Position numbers and translations under genes: made by a program. From Sphingobacterium arenae (GTDB lineage Bacteria > Bacteroidota > Bacteroidia > Sphingobacteriales > Sphingobacteriaceae): DNA of 64,000 nt. This document shows positions 36,615-45,121 of this stretch, in pieces. The notes under the pieces are model-generated. The model was not told where the DNA came from and did no database searches. It worked only from the letters and a program-made list of their open reading frames with translations. Position 1 is the first letter of the stretch; each line of letters starts with the position of its first letter. The stretch lies in assembly GCF_014692505.1 (NCBI RefSeq), contig NZ_JACNYK010000003.1, positions 372,001 through 436,000 on the forward strand, given 5' to 3'.

Positions 36615-36735
36615 ATGCAATATTTCATTACCAATAAGTATCTCCGCTGTTGTATATATGCGCATATACTTAAATTATAATCTATTATCTTTATATGATA
36701 TGTTGTCCGTAATCACTTCTATAGCAACGGCGCCC
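36615..36735 (+). pseudogene. Decayed copy of the small membrane-protein gene at 58443
   Basis: The frame starts MQYFITNKYLRCC and continues into a stop after about 21 codons, while the nucleotide match to 58443-58565 runs on through the stop (TCCGTAATCACTTCTATAGCA). The Rpn - R - small gene order is the same as at 57.4-58.7 kb. Confidence 0.65.
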
Positions 36736-36750
36736 TAGAATTTTAAAATT

Positions 36751-37425
36751 ATGAAGAATTTATTTTACGTTTGTTTATTTGTGTTGATGTTTTCAATAGA
36801 CACGCCTGTGTATGCACAAGGTGACACTTTGTTTAATCGCTATATCGACACGGTTATGAACCGCTTCTTTTCTATTAAAGGGAAGCTGCCCAATGGGTTT
36901 ACCGTACTTAGGGCGACTGACCCCATCAATATTCCGTTTTGGAAGAATCGAAATGCAGAGGATCAAGCTAAAGGACTGTATGATTTCCATTACTTACAGT
37001 CTGTAGATGGAGAATGCCTCCTGCTATATCCTATTATGCCATATCCTTATTTTTATAAGGAAACCCGCCTTCCTTATCATCGCATAACAACTCGTTTAAC
37101 AAAAGCTTTAGGGCTATCGTCAACGGACTCCTCGTTCATTTTCGACGAACATGTCACTACGGTCACCGGAAAATTTGTTCGGGATATGTTCAATGCGGAT
37201 AGCATCCATTTTTATAATATTCCTTTGGAAGAAGCCTTTGAAGAAAAATATATATACTGTACGGAAATGGTGATAACGAAAGCTGACCGGGCGAGTCTCT
37301 ATTTCAAATGGTACTTCACCGAAAAGGGAAAAGAGAAGGAGAGGGAATATATAGAGAAGTTAAAAGGAAACCTCTGGTTTAAGGAAGAGTGGAGACTTAA
37401 AACAGAGACAGAAGGAAAGAAGTAA
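36751..37425 (+). CDS. Hypothetical secreted protein
   Basis: A 224-residue protein with a signal peptide (LFYVCLFVLMFSIDTPVYAQ). I do not recognise the mature part, which is rich in aromatic residues (YPIMPYPYFYKETRLPYHR) and ends in a lysine/glutamate-rich helix. It contains no cysteine pair or catalytic signature that I can name. Preceded by the decayed copy of the 58443 gene and R element 6. It is complete and in frame, so likely expressed. Confidence 0.6.
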   Translation: MKNLFYVCLFVLMFSIDTPVYAQGDTLFNRYIDTVMNRFFSIKGKLPNGFTVLRATDPINIPFWKNRNAEDQAKGLYDFHYLQSVDGECLLLYPIMPYPYFYKETRLPYHRITTRLTKALGLSSTDSSFIFDEHVTTVTGKFVRDMFNADSIHFYNIPLEEAFEEKYIYCTEMVITKADRASLYFKWYFTEKGKEKEREYIEKLKGNLWFKEEWRLKTETEGKK

Positions 37426-37583
37426 TGAATCATACTGCTGAAATGATTATAGGTCAGGCTTCGAATTCTTTCCCTTGATGGGCGACATGATTCCATTAGT
37501 TGTAAAAATTAAAAATAATGGTTAGTTTTATGCATAACTTCTAACTAACGAGATACTTATAATTTATAAACAAACTTACAATT

Positions 37584-39014
37584 ATGACCCCCGATCAGTT
37601 TAAAACCAAATGCAGGGAGTACAATGTTATTTCTCCGCAACCCTTGCTCCGCATCAGTGAAAAGGTACAGCATGCAAAATCACAAGATGGACATATCTAT
37701 GATGTCCATGTACATACCTTTCACAAAGATTGTATCAATGAGTTCTACTTTCTATTGAAAATGCTCGGCGAGCGGACACGTGGAATTCAAAGTCTGCATG
37801 ATGGAGATGTGGCACCATTTACTCCGCGAAAAACCGAAGAAATAGACTATGCAGTTGAAGAATTTAGAAATACCTATCATTATTCTACAGAAGAGGATAT
37901 TTATGAAAATCCGCCAACAGATATCACTTGGAAAGATATAGAAGACACCTTCGAGAAGGCGCATAGTCGAGCTCCGCTTATCGAGCATATAGACAGCGGG
38001 CGTGAAGCGGCATATTACGTTTTTAGTCGGTTCTTGCGAAAAAACAGCCAAGAAGAGATTTTAAAAGACTTCTTTAAAAATTTTGCCGTCACCAATATAA
38101 ATGGGTTTAAGGGAAAATCATTAATCACCTGTGCCCTCATGATGGATTTTTATAATGAATTTAAGGGGCCGGTAAAGCGTTCTCTTAGTAAACAGATAGA
38201 AGATTATAATACCTTAGCCCGCGCTTACCCCGTCTTGCCTTTTTTAGCGATAGACCCGCGTAGAATGGACGAGGACGAAGATAGTGAAGAACATCTCTTT
38301 AATTTATTTTTGAAGGCTTTTGACCGGAAAAAAGCCGGATTGTTTTTTGGAGTTAAATTCTATCCCGCACTAGGATACTCCCCGAGTGATTATCGTTTGG
38401 AGCCAATTTACGAAATATGCCAGGAATTTCAGATTCCAATAGTAACGCACTGTGGAGGGGAGATCGTCAGTACTTTTAGCAAAGATATCTGGGTTTACGA
38501 AGATTTTAAACAGGAAAAAAGTGTTGTCCCTGGTGATACAAGAAAAGACCGCGTATTCTATCTCAATGACCCCAAACGGTGGGAGAGTGTCCTCAGAAAA
38601 TATCCCAACCTCAAAATCAACTTTGCCCATTTCGGAAATGACGAAGCCTTTTTCGACGAGAATATACATAGCAGCAGAGATTATCTAGCACGAAAACGTA
38701 CTATTTTGAATCTAATGAAATGCTATAGCGGTGTTTTTGCCGATTTTTCGTACGCATTTACAAGTCCACATGTATATGGCTCCTTCATGAAAACATTGAA
38801 TGAGAACACGTCCGGCGTGCAAGATAGAATCCTGTTTGGTACCGATTTCTGGGTGGCCTTATTTGCCAAAGGCGAACGTTTCGTTACACACCAAACAGCA
38901 TTTATACAGCTGTTTGAAAGTAATCCCAATCTTCGCGATAAAATTTTCAGAACGAATGCAGAAAGATACTTGTTTGAAATCGTGGAAGACAATCCAGCTT
39001 CACCATGTAAATAA
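37584..39014 (+). CDS. Amidohydrolase-family (PF04909-like) metal-dependent hydrolase
   Basis: A 476-residue TIM-barrel protein. The metal-site motif D-x-H-x-H is DVHVH (residues 40-44); a later strand carries IVTHCGGE, another INFAHFG, and the C-terminal Asp lies in ILFGTDFW. This is the layout of the PF04909 amidohydrolase/decarboxylase group. A long insertion (about 60-200), largely helical and charged, sits between the first metal motif and the rest of the barrel. The substrate is unknown. Alone on the plus strand, with GC and codon use similar to its neighbours. Confidence 0.82.
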   Translation: MTPDQFKTKCREYNVISPQPLLRISEKVQHAKSQDGHIYDVHVHTFHKDCINEFYFLLKMLGERTRGIQSLHDGDVAPFTPRKTEEIDYAVEEFRNTYHYSTEEDIYENPPTDITWKDIEDTFEKAHSRAPLIEHIDSGREAAYYVFSRFLRKNSQEEILKDFFKNFAVTNINGFKGKSLITCALMMDFYNEFKGPVKRSLSKQIEDYNTLARAYPVLPFLAIDPRRMDEDEDSEEHLFNLFLKAFDRKKAGLFFGVKFYPALGYSPSDYRLEPIYEICQEFQIPIVTHCGGEIVSTFSKDIWVYEDFKQEKSVVPGDTRKDRVFYLNDPKRWESVLRKYPNLKINFAHFGNDEAFFDENIHSSRDYLARKRTILNLMKCYSGVFADFSYAFTSPHVYGSFMKTLNENTSGVQDRILFGTDFWVALFAKGERFVTHQTAFIQLFESNPNLRDKIFRTNAERYLFEIVEDNPASPCK

Positions 39015-39080
39015 TTCCAGATATTCTAACCTATAAAATCAACATCATGAACTATCGCGATATTATGCACTGTACAAATT

Positions 39081-39125
39081 AACTGTAATTAAACTTATTA
39101 CAGTTATAAATTTGTCTTAACTTTG
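39081..39125 (+). promoter_or_regulatory. Rrf2-operon promoter with a perfect inverted repeat
   Basis: AACTGTAAT-N7-ATTACAGTT (39081-39105) is a perfect 9-bp inverted repeat immediately upstream of the -7 box TAACTTTG (39118-39125). The start codon follows 7 bp later. The repeat covers the -33 area, so a bound dimer would block transcription. It is very likely the operator of the Rrf2 regulator it precedes. Confidence 0.7.
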
Positions 39126-39132
39126 CGTCATT

Positions 39133-39543
39133 ATGAACAATACAAGATTTGCAACCATCATTCATATCTTGACGCTATTGGCGAAATATCCCGACCAATG
39201 GTTAAGTTCTGAGTGGATTGCAGAAAGCATCAAGATCAATCCCGTAATCGTGCGAAAAGAGCTTTCTGTTTTGCATAAACAAGGTTGGGTGATGAGTAAA
39301 AAAGGAAAAGACGGCGGCTCGATGTTAAGTCAGTCAAGTTGTGAGATTTCGATGGCAGATATATTCAATGCAGTGAAAAATTCCAATGTTCTTGGAAAGA
39401 AAAATACCTGCGATGATACGAATTGTCCGATCGGAAAGGAAATCAATATCGAATTAGAAAAATTATTTAATGAGACTGATGATATTGTAATCCATGCCTT
39501 GGAAAAGAAATCATTGAAATCTTTTGTTGATCAATTTAAATAA
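39133..39543 (+). CDS. Rrf2-family transcriptional regulator
   Basis: A 136-residue winged-helix protein. The N-terminal helix-turn-helix (LSSEWIAESIKINPVIVRKE) and wing (GWVMSKKGKDGGSML) are typical. Cysteines at 70, 93 and 98 (NTCDDTNCPIG) could serve as redox or thiol sensors; the classical three-Cys Fe-S spacing is not exact. It is the first gene of a five-gene plus-strand series with DoxX, DUF3861, VOC and FUSC genes, suggesting control of a stress or electrophile response. An inverted repeat overlaps its promoter. Confidence 0.85.
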   Translation: MNNTRFATIIHILTLLAKYPDQWLSSEWIAESIKINPVIVRKELSVLHKQGWVMSKKGKDGGSMLSQSSCEISMADIFNAVKNSNVLGKKNTCDDTNCPIGKEINIELEKLFNETDDIVIHALEKKSLKSFVDQFK

Positions 39544-39598
39544 TTTTTTTTAACCATAAGTGTAACAAAAGATGTTACAAATTTAAAGCAATTTTAAA

Positions 39599-40000
39599 AT
39601 GAAAAAAAACATTGATTTAGGATTATTAATCTTTCGATTAACGTTGGGGATCTTGATGTTTATGCACGGATTTCACAAAGTAATTAATGGTGTAGATGGC
39701 ATCAAAGGCATGTTGGCAAATATCGGAATGCCTGAGTTTCTGGCGTACGGCGTTCATTCAGGCGAAACCATTGCGGCATTGATGCTGATTATTGGTTACA
39801 GAACCCGATTAGCAGCTGTGGTGTTTACTGCGGTGATGGTGGTAGCCTTTTTGATGGCACACATAGAACCGCTTTTCGCTTTAGGTAAATCAGGAGCCTG
39901 GTTACATGAAGGAATCGCTTTATTCCTCTTTGGCGGATTGGGATTGATTTTTACAGGTGGTGGAAAATATGCTGTTTCATCAAAGCACAAATGGGATTAA
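39599..40000 (+). CDS. DoxX-family membrane protein
   Basis: A 133-residue integral membrane protein with four hydrophobic helices. The DoxX signature is visible as LIFRLTLGILMFMHGFHKV at the start and GAWLHEGIALFLFGGLGLIF toward the end. DoxX-like proteins are membrane components linked with thiol/oxidative stress and respiration; the precise role is not established. It follows the Rrf2 gene by 55 bp. Confidence 0.85.
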   Translation: MKKNIDLGLLIFRLTLGILMFMHGFHKVINGVDGIKGMLANIGMPEFLAYGVHSGETIAALMLIIGYRTRLAAVVFTAVMVVAFLMAHIEPLFALGKSGAWLHEGIALFLFGGLGLIFTGGGKYAVSSKHKWD

Positions 40001-40111
40001 AAACTGATTCTTAATTACGAGCGCAAACACCAGACTTTTTTAAACAAGTAATTAACGCATATGCAGATTGGTTGCAGCAATTATTGAAATAATAACCCAG
40101 AACAGGAAATA

Positions 40112-40408
40112 ATGAATAAAAGAGCACACGAATACGAAGTAACTTTTAACTATTTAAAAGACAATAAAGGTGAAGTTGTGGATAAGGAACCCATTCGTTT
40201 TCCCTTTAATAACCACGATAATATCTATAAAATCTTAGACGTTCTTACAGAAAAGAAACTCTTTGAAGACGATAACCAAACAGTTCAATTTGCCATTGGC
40301 TTAAAGCTGTTAGGTGATGTAGTTATGAAGAACAAGGACAAAGAATTGTTCTCTGAATTACAACCGGCTTTTGTTGAGTTTATGAAAAAATTGAAGAGCA
40401 AAGAATAA
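40112..40408 (+). CDS. DUF3861-type small protein
   Basis: A 98-residue cytosolic protein. The pattern HEYEVTFNYLKDNKGE, then PIRFPFNNHDNIYKILD, then FAIGLKLLGDVVMKNKDKELF matches DUF3861, a small alpha+beta family with solved structures but no known function. It lies between DoxX and VOC genes in the Rrf2-headed series; operon membership is inferred from spacing (about 110 bp before, 31 bp after). Confidence 0.65.
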   Translation: MNKRAHEYEVTFNYLKDNKGEVVDKEPIRFPFNNHDNIYKILDVLTEKKLFEDDNQTVQFAIGLKLLGDVVMKNKDKELFSELQPAFVEFMKKLKSKE

Positions 40409-40439
40409 ATCATGTAATTTTAATTAAACACTATAACAA

Positions 40440-40931
40440 ATGGAAGCATATAAAATACCCGCTCAAACAAGAATAGGTCATGTTCATCTCAAAGTATCCG
40501 ATTTAGAAAAGTCTTTATCCTTTTATTCAGGTCTTTTGGGATTTGAAATAACCACGATGTATGGCGATCAGGCTGCTTTTATTTCAGCCGGAGGCTATCA
40601 TCACCATATCGGTTTGAATACCTGGCACAGCCAAGGCGCTCCACCAGCATCAGTCAATGGTGTCGGTCTCTATCATACAGCTATTCTTTATCCTGACAGA
40701 AAAGATCTGGCCGAAATATTCGAGCGGATACGCGCAGCAAATTATCCGCTTACCGGAGCCAGCGACCATGGTGTATCGGAAGCATTGTATCTTGACGATC
40801 CGGATGGCCACGGTGTTGAACTGTATTGGGATCGCCCTAAGGAATTGTGGCCTAAAAAGGCAGATGGAACCTTGGAAATGTACACGAGACCTTTGGATCT
40901 GGTTTCTTTACGAAACGAATTGAATTTATAA
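40440..40931 (+). CDS. VOC-family dioxygenase/glyoxalase-like protein
   Basis: A 163-residue protein with one complete VOC module pair. The metal ligands appear in place: His in IGHVHLKVSDLEKSLSFYS, His in GVGLYHTAILYPDR, and Glu in DDPDGHGVELYWDRP. This resembles catechol-2,3-dioxygenase-like or glyoxalase-like metalloenzymes. In the operon it might detoxify an electrophile or quinone that the Rrf2 regulator senses, but this is inference. Confidence 0.83.
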   Translation: MEAYKIPAQTRIGHVHLKVSDLEKSLSFYSGLLGFEITTMYGDQAAFISAGGYHHHIGLNTWHSQGAPPASVNGVGLYHTAILYPDRKDLAEIFERIRAANYPLTGASDHGVSEALYLDDPDGHGVELYWDRPKELWPKKADGTLEMYTRPLDLVSLRNELNL

Positions 40932-40943
40932 AACTATTATCGA

Positions 40944-42014
40944 TTGCAAGAGAAGTTGGAACAAATATTTTCATTTAATAAGTCAAACAGGCAATGGCAT
41001 TTACCTTTTATTGCGGGCTTGTGCGTAGGTACCCCCATGATTATAGGTTGGCTTATAGATAATATTGAAGCCGGAAAACTGGGGTCTTTAGCCGGATTAT
41101 CCATTCTGTACATCCAATCAAATAATTTGGAAAAGCGGATGATCCTGCTGATGACCTGTTGTTTTGGAATCATGATTTCCTATACGGTTGGTTTGTTATT
41201 TTCTTTCAGCCCCGTATTTGCCCCATTGGCATTAGGTGTTCTTTCATTTGGCATACACTATTCATTGCATAAGCTAAAGCTTAACCGACCTCCCGGAAAT
41301 TTCTTTTTTATCATGGTGGCTTCCATGGCGATAAGCACTCCTTTTGACTGGGAACGCATTCCCGAAAAAATTGGCTATGTAGCATTAGGAACCATCCTTA
41401 CCTGCGGCATCGGGCTCATCTATAGTCTGCTCACCCTAAAACCAGCTGATAACACGGAGGCAGAATGGCCACAGAAGAAACCTTATATTAATATTGTGGA
41501 ATCTTTGATATTCGGACTGTTTGTTGGCCTATCTTTGATGATAGCTTTTTTGCTTGATTTTGATAATCCTTACTGGATACCTATTTCTTGCCTTGCCGTT
41601 ATGCAGGGACAGACTACGAAACATATTTGGTTAAGAGCATCACAACGCGTTTTGGGCACCTTATTGGGCTTGGGTATTACCTGGTTAATCGCTTTTGGCA
41701 ATCCAACACCTTTGTTTATGGTGATCGGCATTACTATTTTACAAATTATTGTAGAATATTTAGTGGTGAGAAAATACGCCATTGCTGTGGTATTTATTAC
41801 TATTCTTACCATTTTTTTGGCAGAATCGCACGGTGTACTCTCCCAAAATACCAATCAGGTTTTCTTTGCAAGATTGGTAGACATTACGATCGGTAGCACA
41901 ATTGGGGCCTTGGGCGGCTGGGTATTATTTCAGGAAAGGATGCACTATAAAGCTGCGATTCATTTGAGGAGAGCAAGGGTATGGAGGCGAAAAAGCCGAA
42001 ACAATAATAACTGA
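40944..42014 (+). CDS. FUSC-family membrane protein
   Basis: A 356-residue protein read from TTG 40944, 12 bp after the VOC gene. Two sets of hydrophobic segments (about 20-160 and 185-330) flank a short hydrophilic linker. The C-terminal half with PYWIPISCLAVMQGQTTKHI and LRASQRVLGTLLGLGITWLI is the FUSC/aromatic-acid-exporter signature. It probably exports a small toxic compound from the cytoplasm. The first clear ATG in frame is far downstream (M32), so the TTG start is the better choice, although unproven. Confidence 0.78.
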   Translation: MQEKLEQIFSFNKSNRQWHLPFIAGLCVGTPMIIGWLIDNIEAGKLGSLAGLSILYIQSNNLEKRMILLMTCCFGIMISYTVGLLFSFSPVFAPLALGVLSFGIHYSLHKLKLNRPPGNFFFIMVASMAISTPFDWERIPEKIGYVALGTILTCGIGLIYSLLTLKPADNTEAEWPQKKPYINIVESLIFGLFVGLSLMIAFLLDFDNPYWIPISCLAVMQGQTTKHIWLRASQRVLGTLLGLGITWLIAFGNPTPLFMVIGITILQIIVEYLVVRKYAIAVVFITILTIFLAESHGVLSQNTNQVFFARLVDITIGSTIGALGGWVLFQERMHYKAAIHLRRARVWRRKSRNNNN

Positions 42015-42109
42015 AAAGCTATTTTTAAAAGAAGCGGATATTTTTTCGCGTTTAATCATCTAAATTCCAAGTTCTGTTGTTATAAATTCTTTTGCACCGC
42101 TGCACTAAC

Positions 42110-42203
42110 CATAGAGAAAGTGATAACACACGGCAAGGAAGATGCCGTGAACGGTATAATGAAAATGAAAGACGGTAAACAGTATGCCTTTGTAGATTTT
42201 TTT
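42110..42203 (+). pseudogene. Internal fragment of a SnoaL-like gene (paralogue of 325-702)
   Basis: About 94 bp aligns closely with 549-642 of the first small gene (ATAGAGAAAGTGATAACACA, then GGTAAACAGTATGCCTTT). Both ends of the gene are missing. A short minus-strand coding fragment beginning MAKSINFIERGIEK adjoins it (42307 leftward), itself cut by the relic. Confidence 0.6.
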
Positions 42204-42482
42204 TGATCCTGACCGTTCTCCTTCTTTTCGAGCATAAGATTGCGCTCCTTTAATCTTTGAATATTTTTTTCAATTCCCCTTTCAATAAAGTTTATACTTT
42301 TTGCCATTTCTGGAATAAACTGTATAGCTATTTTAGGACGGGGTCACCCATTTGATGACGGGAATGATCTTACACTACACCATCTTATGAACGGTCGAAC
42401 TTCAAAATAGCGATTGCTTCATAAATAAAGCACTTCATAAATAAAGCATAAATTATGTAAAATTGCTTTTTAAAATTAACAT

Positions 42483-42502
42483 AAAGCAAATGTATTTGCT
42501 TT
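42483..42502. promoter_or_regulatory. Palindromic operator before the AAA/DUF4143 remnant
   Basis: AAAGCAAATGTATTTGCTTT is a perfect inverted repeat with a 2-bp centre, 16 bp before the start codon at 42518. Half-sites (TTGCTT, AGCAAAT) recur on each side, and an imperfect tandem repeat CTTCATAAATAAAGCA x2 lies at about 42415-42450. Likely regulator site. Confidence 0.5.
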
Positions 42503-42517
42503 TTATAAACAGCAAAT

Positions 42518-43239
42518 ATGGAAAGTTTATTGTTGGAATTTCAATTGAAAATATCCCAAATATCGCTCGAGATACAACGTTATCTTGTACATCAAATAGA
42601 TTTGAATAACCGACTGATTGCAATAAAAGGTGCGAGAGGTTCTGGAAAAACCACATTGAAAACGAAAATCTATACATCCAAAAATTACAAAATACCATTA
42701 ATCTTATTATTGAGATCGACATCAATGCAGTTGAGGAGCTTCAATACGAGACGTTGCTAAAGCTGAAAAAACTTCTAATAACCATAGCTTCAAGTGTTCC
42801 ATTTACACCAAATATCACAAAATTGAGTGAAAAAATAGGCGTATCCCGAAATATGTTGGTGCAAAGCATAAAAATATTAGAACGTGCCGGATTAGTAAAT
42901 GAACTATACAGAGATAATTCCGGCATCGGCGTACTTACGAAACCCAAAAAGCTATACCTAAACAATAGCAACTTGATGTTTGCCCTCGCAAAAGATAATA
43001 CCAATATAGGGAATGTAAGAGAAACATTTTTCCTCAATCGGTCCAAGGGCTTACACGAAATAAATCTTTCTGAAGCTGCCGATTTTGTGATTGACAAAAG
43101 TTATACATTTGAAATCGGAGGTAAAAACAAAGCCAAAAAGCAAATTCTTAGTACAGAAAATGCGTTCGTAGCGAAAGACGGGATAGAAATAGGTTTTGGT
43201 AATATTATTCCCGTTTGGCTTTTTGGTTTTATGTATTAA
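42518..43239 (+). pseudogene. AAA ATPase/DUF4143 gene with internal deletion
   Basis: The first frame begins MESLLLEFQLKISQIS and keeps the Walker A motif GARGSGKTT, then is broken. In another frame the reading resumes as QKLQNTINLIIEIDINAVEE and continues through the DUF4143 winged-helix part (TPNITKLSEKIGVSRNMLVQ) to a normal C-terminus. The central ATPase core (Walker B, sensor) of about 150 residues is gone. Intact members are about 380-400 residues and often occur as isolated, horizontally moving genes. Confidence 0.75.
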
Positions 43240-43257
43240 ATTGATACCTCAAAAAAA

Positions 43258-43282
43258 TCAAAGCCTGCGGATGCAGGCTTTG
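43258..43282. terminator. Terminator of NTF2-like gene copy C
   Basis: AAAGCCTGCGGATGCAGGCTTT hairpin 70 bp beyond the stop of the gene at 43353, followed by GCTAACTAAACTAAAC. Its loop is the reverse of that in copies A and B (CGGA versus TCCG), so the loop has been inverted or re-created. Confidence 0.75.
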
Positions 43283-43352
43283 CTAACTAAACTAAACATC
43301 TGGAATTATCTCACGACATGTCCCACTATTGAAACAAAAATCTAAAATTCTG

Positions 43353-43778
43353 CTACGGATATGTGGTTTCCACTTTGCTTACTTTCCAGCCGTCCTTTCC
43401 CTGGTTCAGGGTAATATAATCTACGCGGGTAAAATTGTCGAATGCCATTATTGCCTTGGCTACGCATACCTTGCCATCCTGCGATAGTATCTGGTAGCTG
43501 CTCTTGCAGTCATATTGCATGCCCTTGTTGGCTTTCAGATATTTGATATATTCCTTTTTGCCCGCACGGTCGTTGTTGTTCACGTTGCTGTACTGGAAAT
43601 CATCTGCAAAAAGGAACTTGTTCAGGTCGATGCTACCCACGGTAACAGCATCCACATAGGAGCCAATTACCATGTCCGATTCCACGTTTTTCAAAGGATT
43701 GGCTTTTTCCGAAGCAAAGGAGCTTAGTGATGTTACCATAATTAATGCTGCTGCGATAGTTTTCAATGTCGTTCTCAT
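43353..43778 (-). CDS. Secreted NTF2-like/lumazine-binding-type protein, copy C
   Basis: A 141-residue protein with start at ATG 43778, chosen because it begins the signal peptide shared by all copies; the longer frame to 43928 is leader sequence. The N-terminal region has the second type (VESDMVIGSYVDAV, as copy D), but the centre (ANKGMQYDC, KAIMAFDNF) matches copy A. The -7 box TACCTTTG and leader are conserved. Beyond the leader is a 150-bp sequence also found beyond copy B (CATGCCAAAAGGATTGCAAG) in place of an Rpn gene. Confidence 0.8.
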   Translation of the reverse strand: MRTTLKTIAAALIMVTSLSSFASEKANPLKNVESDMVIGSYVDAVTVGSIDLNKFLFADDFQYSNVNNNDRAGKKEYIKYLKANKGMQYDCKSSYQILSQDGKVCVAKAIMAFDNFTRVDYITLNQGKDGWKVSKVETTYP

Positions 43779-44066
43779 ATCTGTAGTTTTTAATGTGATG
43801 TGTATATTATTTTTTCTATTTCTTATTTGATATCTCAAAGGTAGTGTGGTGGACAGATTTACCGAATAACGATTAGACCAAGCTCCCGCATTTCTCGGTA
43901 ACGGCGGTAAAAAAATCGGTGAATGCATTTATCTATTTGTTTGTTCATGCCAAAAGGATTGCAAGCCAACTGCCAAAGTGTTCAATTTGCTGTTTTGAAG
44001 GTGTTTGTGTTTTTTGAAGAGATTTCCGGCTGTTCAGTACCCGACAGGTGGTGTCCGGTACTGAAC

Positions 44067-44151
44067 AAAAAAATCCTGAAGCGGGGAGCCTCAGGATTTT
44101 TAACTAACTAACCAATTATAAACCTAAATTATGAAGTACAAATATAACGAC
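44067..44151 (-). repeat. R element, copy 7
   Basis: AAATCCTGAAGC.. CAGGATTTTT is followed by AACTAACTAACCAATTATAA and CCTAAATTATGAAGTAC. The minus-strand TATATTTG box is present. Homology with copy 10 continues to about 44225, where a NUDIX-gene relic begins at the same point in both. Confidence 0.85.
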
Positions 44152-44225
44152 AATGGTGTGCATTTCGTTTCTTGTAAGTGTATATTTAACACATATTAAC
44201 AAGTGCCTCGTCGTATATGCCGTAT

Positions 44226-44385
44226 TTCCTTTACTACCGGCACATCCGCCTCTGCCCAATCATAGTTTTTCATGCTATTGTAAGAAAACCATATAGCTTG
44301 CGCGTGTTCGGCAATAGCTAGTGAACCGGCAGTCCATCTGCACAAAAGGGTAGAGGCGGAGCGAAATTCAGGATAATGGATTAAA
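44226..44385 (-). pseudogene. C-terminal relic of the NUDIX gene
   Basis: About 160 bp aligns with 61868-62035 of the intact NUDIX gene (ATCCGCCTCTGCCCAATCAT, GCTTGCGCGTGTTCGGCAAT, AAAAGGGTAGAGGCGGAGCG). It encodes the last third of the protein (the HAQAIW region to the end) and lacks the NUDIX box. It begins directly where the extended R element ends. Confidence 0.7.
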
Positions 44386-44543
44386 ACAATCCAGTGGTTA
44401 AGCTATGTGGTAAGGGCATGGAGCTGGAGGAATGTGTGGCGGACAAACTATTATGGGATCAGGTGGCATTAGATCACACATTAAAAATTGATGATGACTC
44501 GATCAAGGTTTTTTTGCCATCTTTGTATATAAAAAACTAACTG

Positions 44544-45011
44544 ATGAAAAAACAACACTTCTACGATGTGAGAATAAACTGGATTGGTAACAATGGAACC
44601 GGTACGAGTAGCTACGCTGCTTACAACAGAGATTTTGAAATATCAGGAACAGATAAACCTCCAATACCAGGATCATCTGACCCAGCATTCAGGGGCAATA
44701 AAATGCGCTATAACCCTGAAGAGCTTTTGGTGGCTTCGCTTTCCGCATGTCATATGCTTTGGTATCTTCACCTGTGCGCCGAGGCCGGGATCGTAGTTTT
44801 AAAATATAATGAGAATGCAAGCGGAGTAATGCAGGAAACTGAGGATGGAAGTGGCTTTTTCAAAGAAGTTACTTTAAATCCAGTTATAACGGTGAGCGAG
44901 AAAGCGATGATAGAGACAGCTATAGATTTGCATAAAAAGGCAAATGAAATGTGTTACATCGCAAAATCATGCAACTTCCCTGTTCATCATAAACCTACTG
45001 TCATCACGTAA
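44544..45011 (+). CDS. OsmC-family peroxidase-like protein
   Basis: A 155-residue cytosolic protein of the OsmC/Ohr fold. The core pattern RYNPEELLVASLSACHMLWY carries the first reactive cysteine (C69), followed by C78. OsmC/Ohr enzymes reduce organic hydroperoxides with a Cys pair, and the canonical second Cys would be the later SCNFPV residue. A short in-frame C-terminal scrap of an unknown gene (about 44400-44540, ending KVFLPSLYIKN) lies just upstream. A strong hairpin terminator follows at 45078. Confidence 0.82.
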   Translation: MKKQHFYDVRINWIGNNGTGTSSYAAYNRDFEISGTDKPPIPGSSDPAFRGNKMRYNPEELLVASLSACHMLWYLHLCAEAGIVVLKYNENASGVMQETEDGSGFFKEVTLNPVITVSEKAMIETAIDLHKKANEMCYIAKSCNFPVHHKPTVIT

Positions 45012-45077
45012 TACAGAATTTGAAAATCCCGAAATGATTATGGAAATCAACCTCAATCAACCTTGATAAGAAGTGTT

Positions 45078-45102
45078 AGAGGTTGCACAATGCAACCTCT
45101 TT
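45078..45102. terminator. Bidirectional terminator between convergent genes
   Basis: AGAGGTTGCA-CAA-TGCAACCTCT is a perfect 10-bp stem with a 3-nt loop, followed by TTTATAC. It separates the OsmC gene from the convergent phytanoyl-CoA dioxygenase gene. Confidence 0.8.
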
Positions 45103-45121
45103 ATACGCAATTCACTTCCGA

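Noticed and set aside
43779-43928. N-terminal extension of the NTF2-like copies (MHSPIFLPPLPRNAGAWSNR)
   Set aside because: It is the conserved leader read in frame; the -7 box lies inside it and the signal peptide starts at the later ATG. Copies differ by frameshifts in this part.
44400-44540. Open scrap ending KVFLPSLYIKN before the OsmC gene
   Set aside because: About 47 codons without a start and without a match I recognise; kept only as a remark under the OsmC gene.
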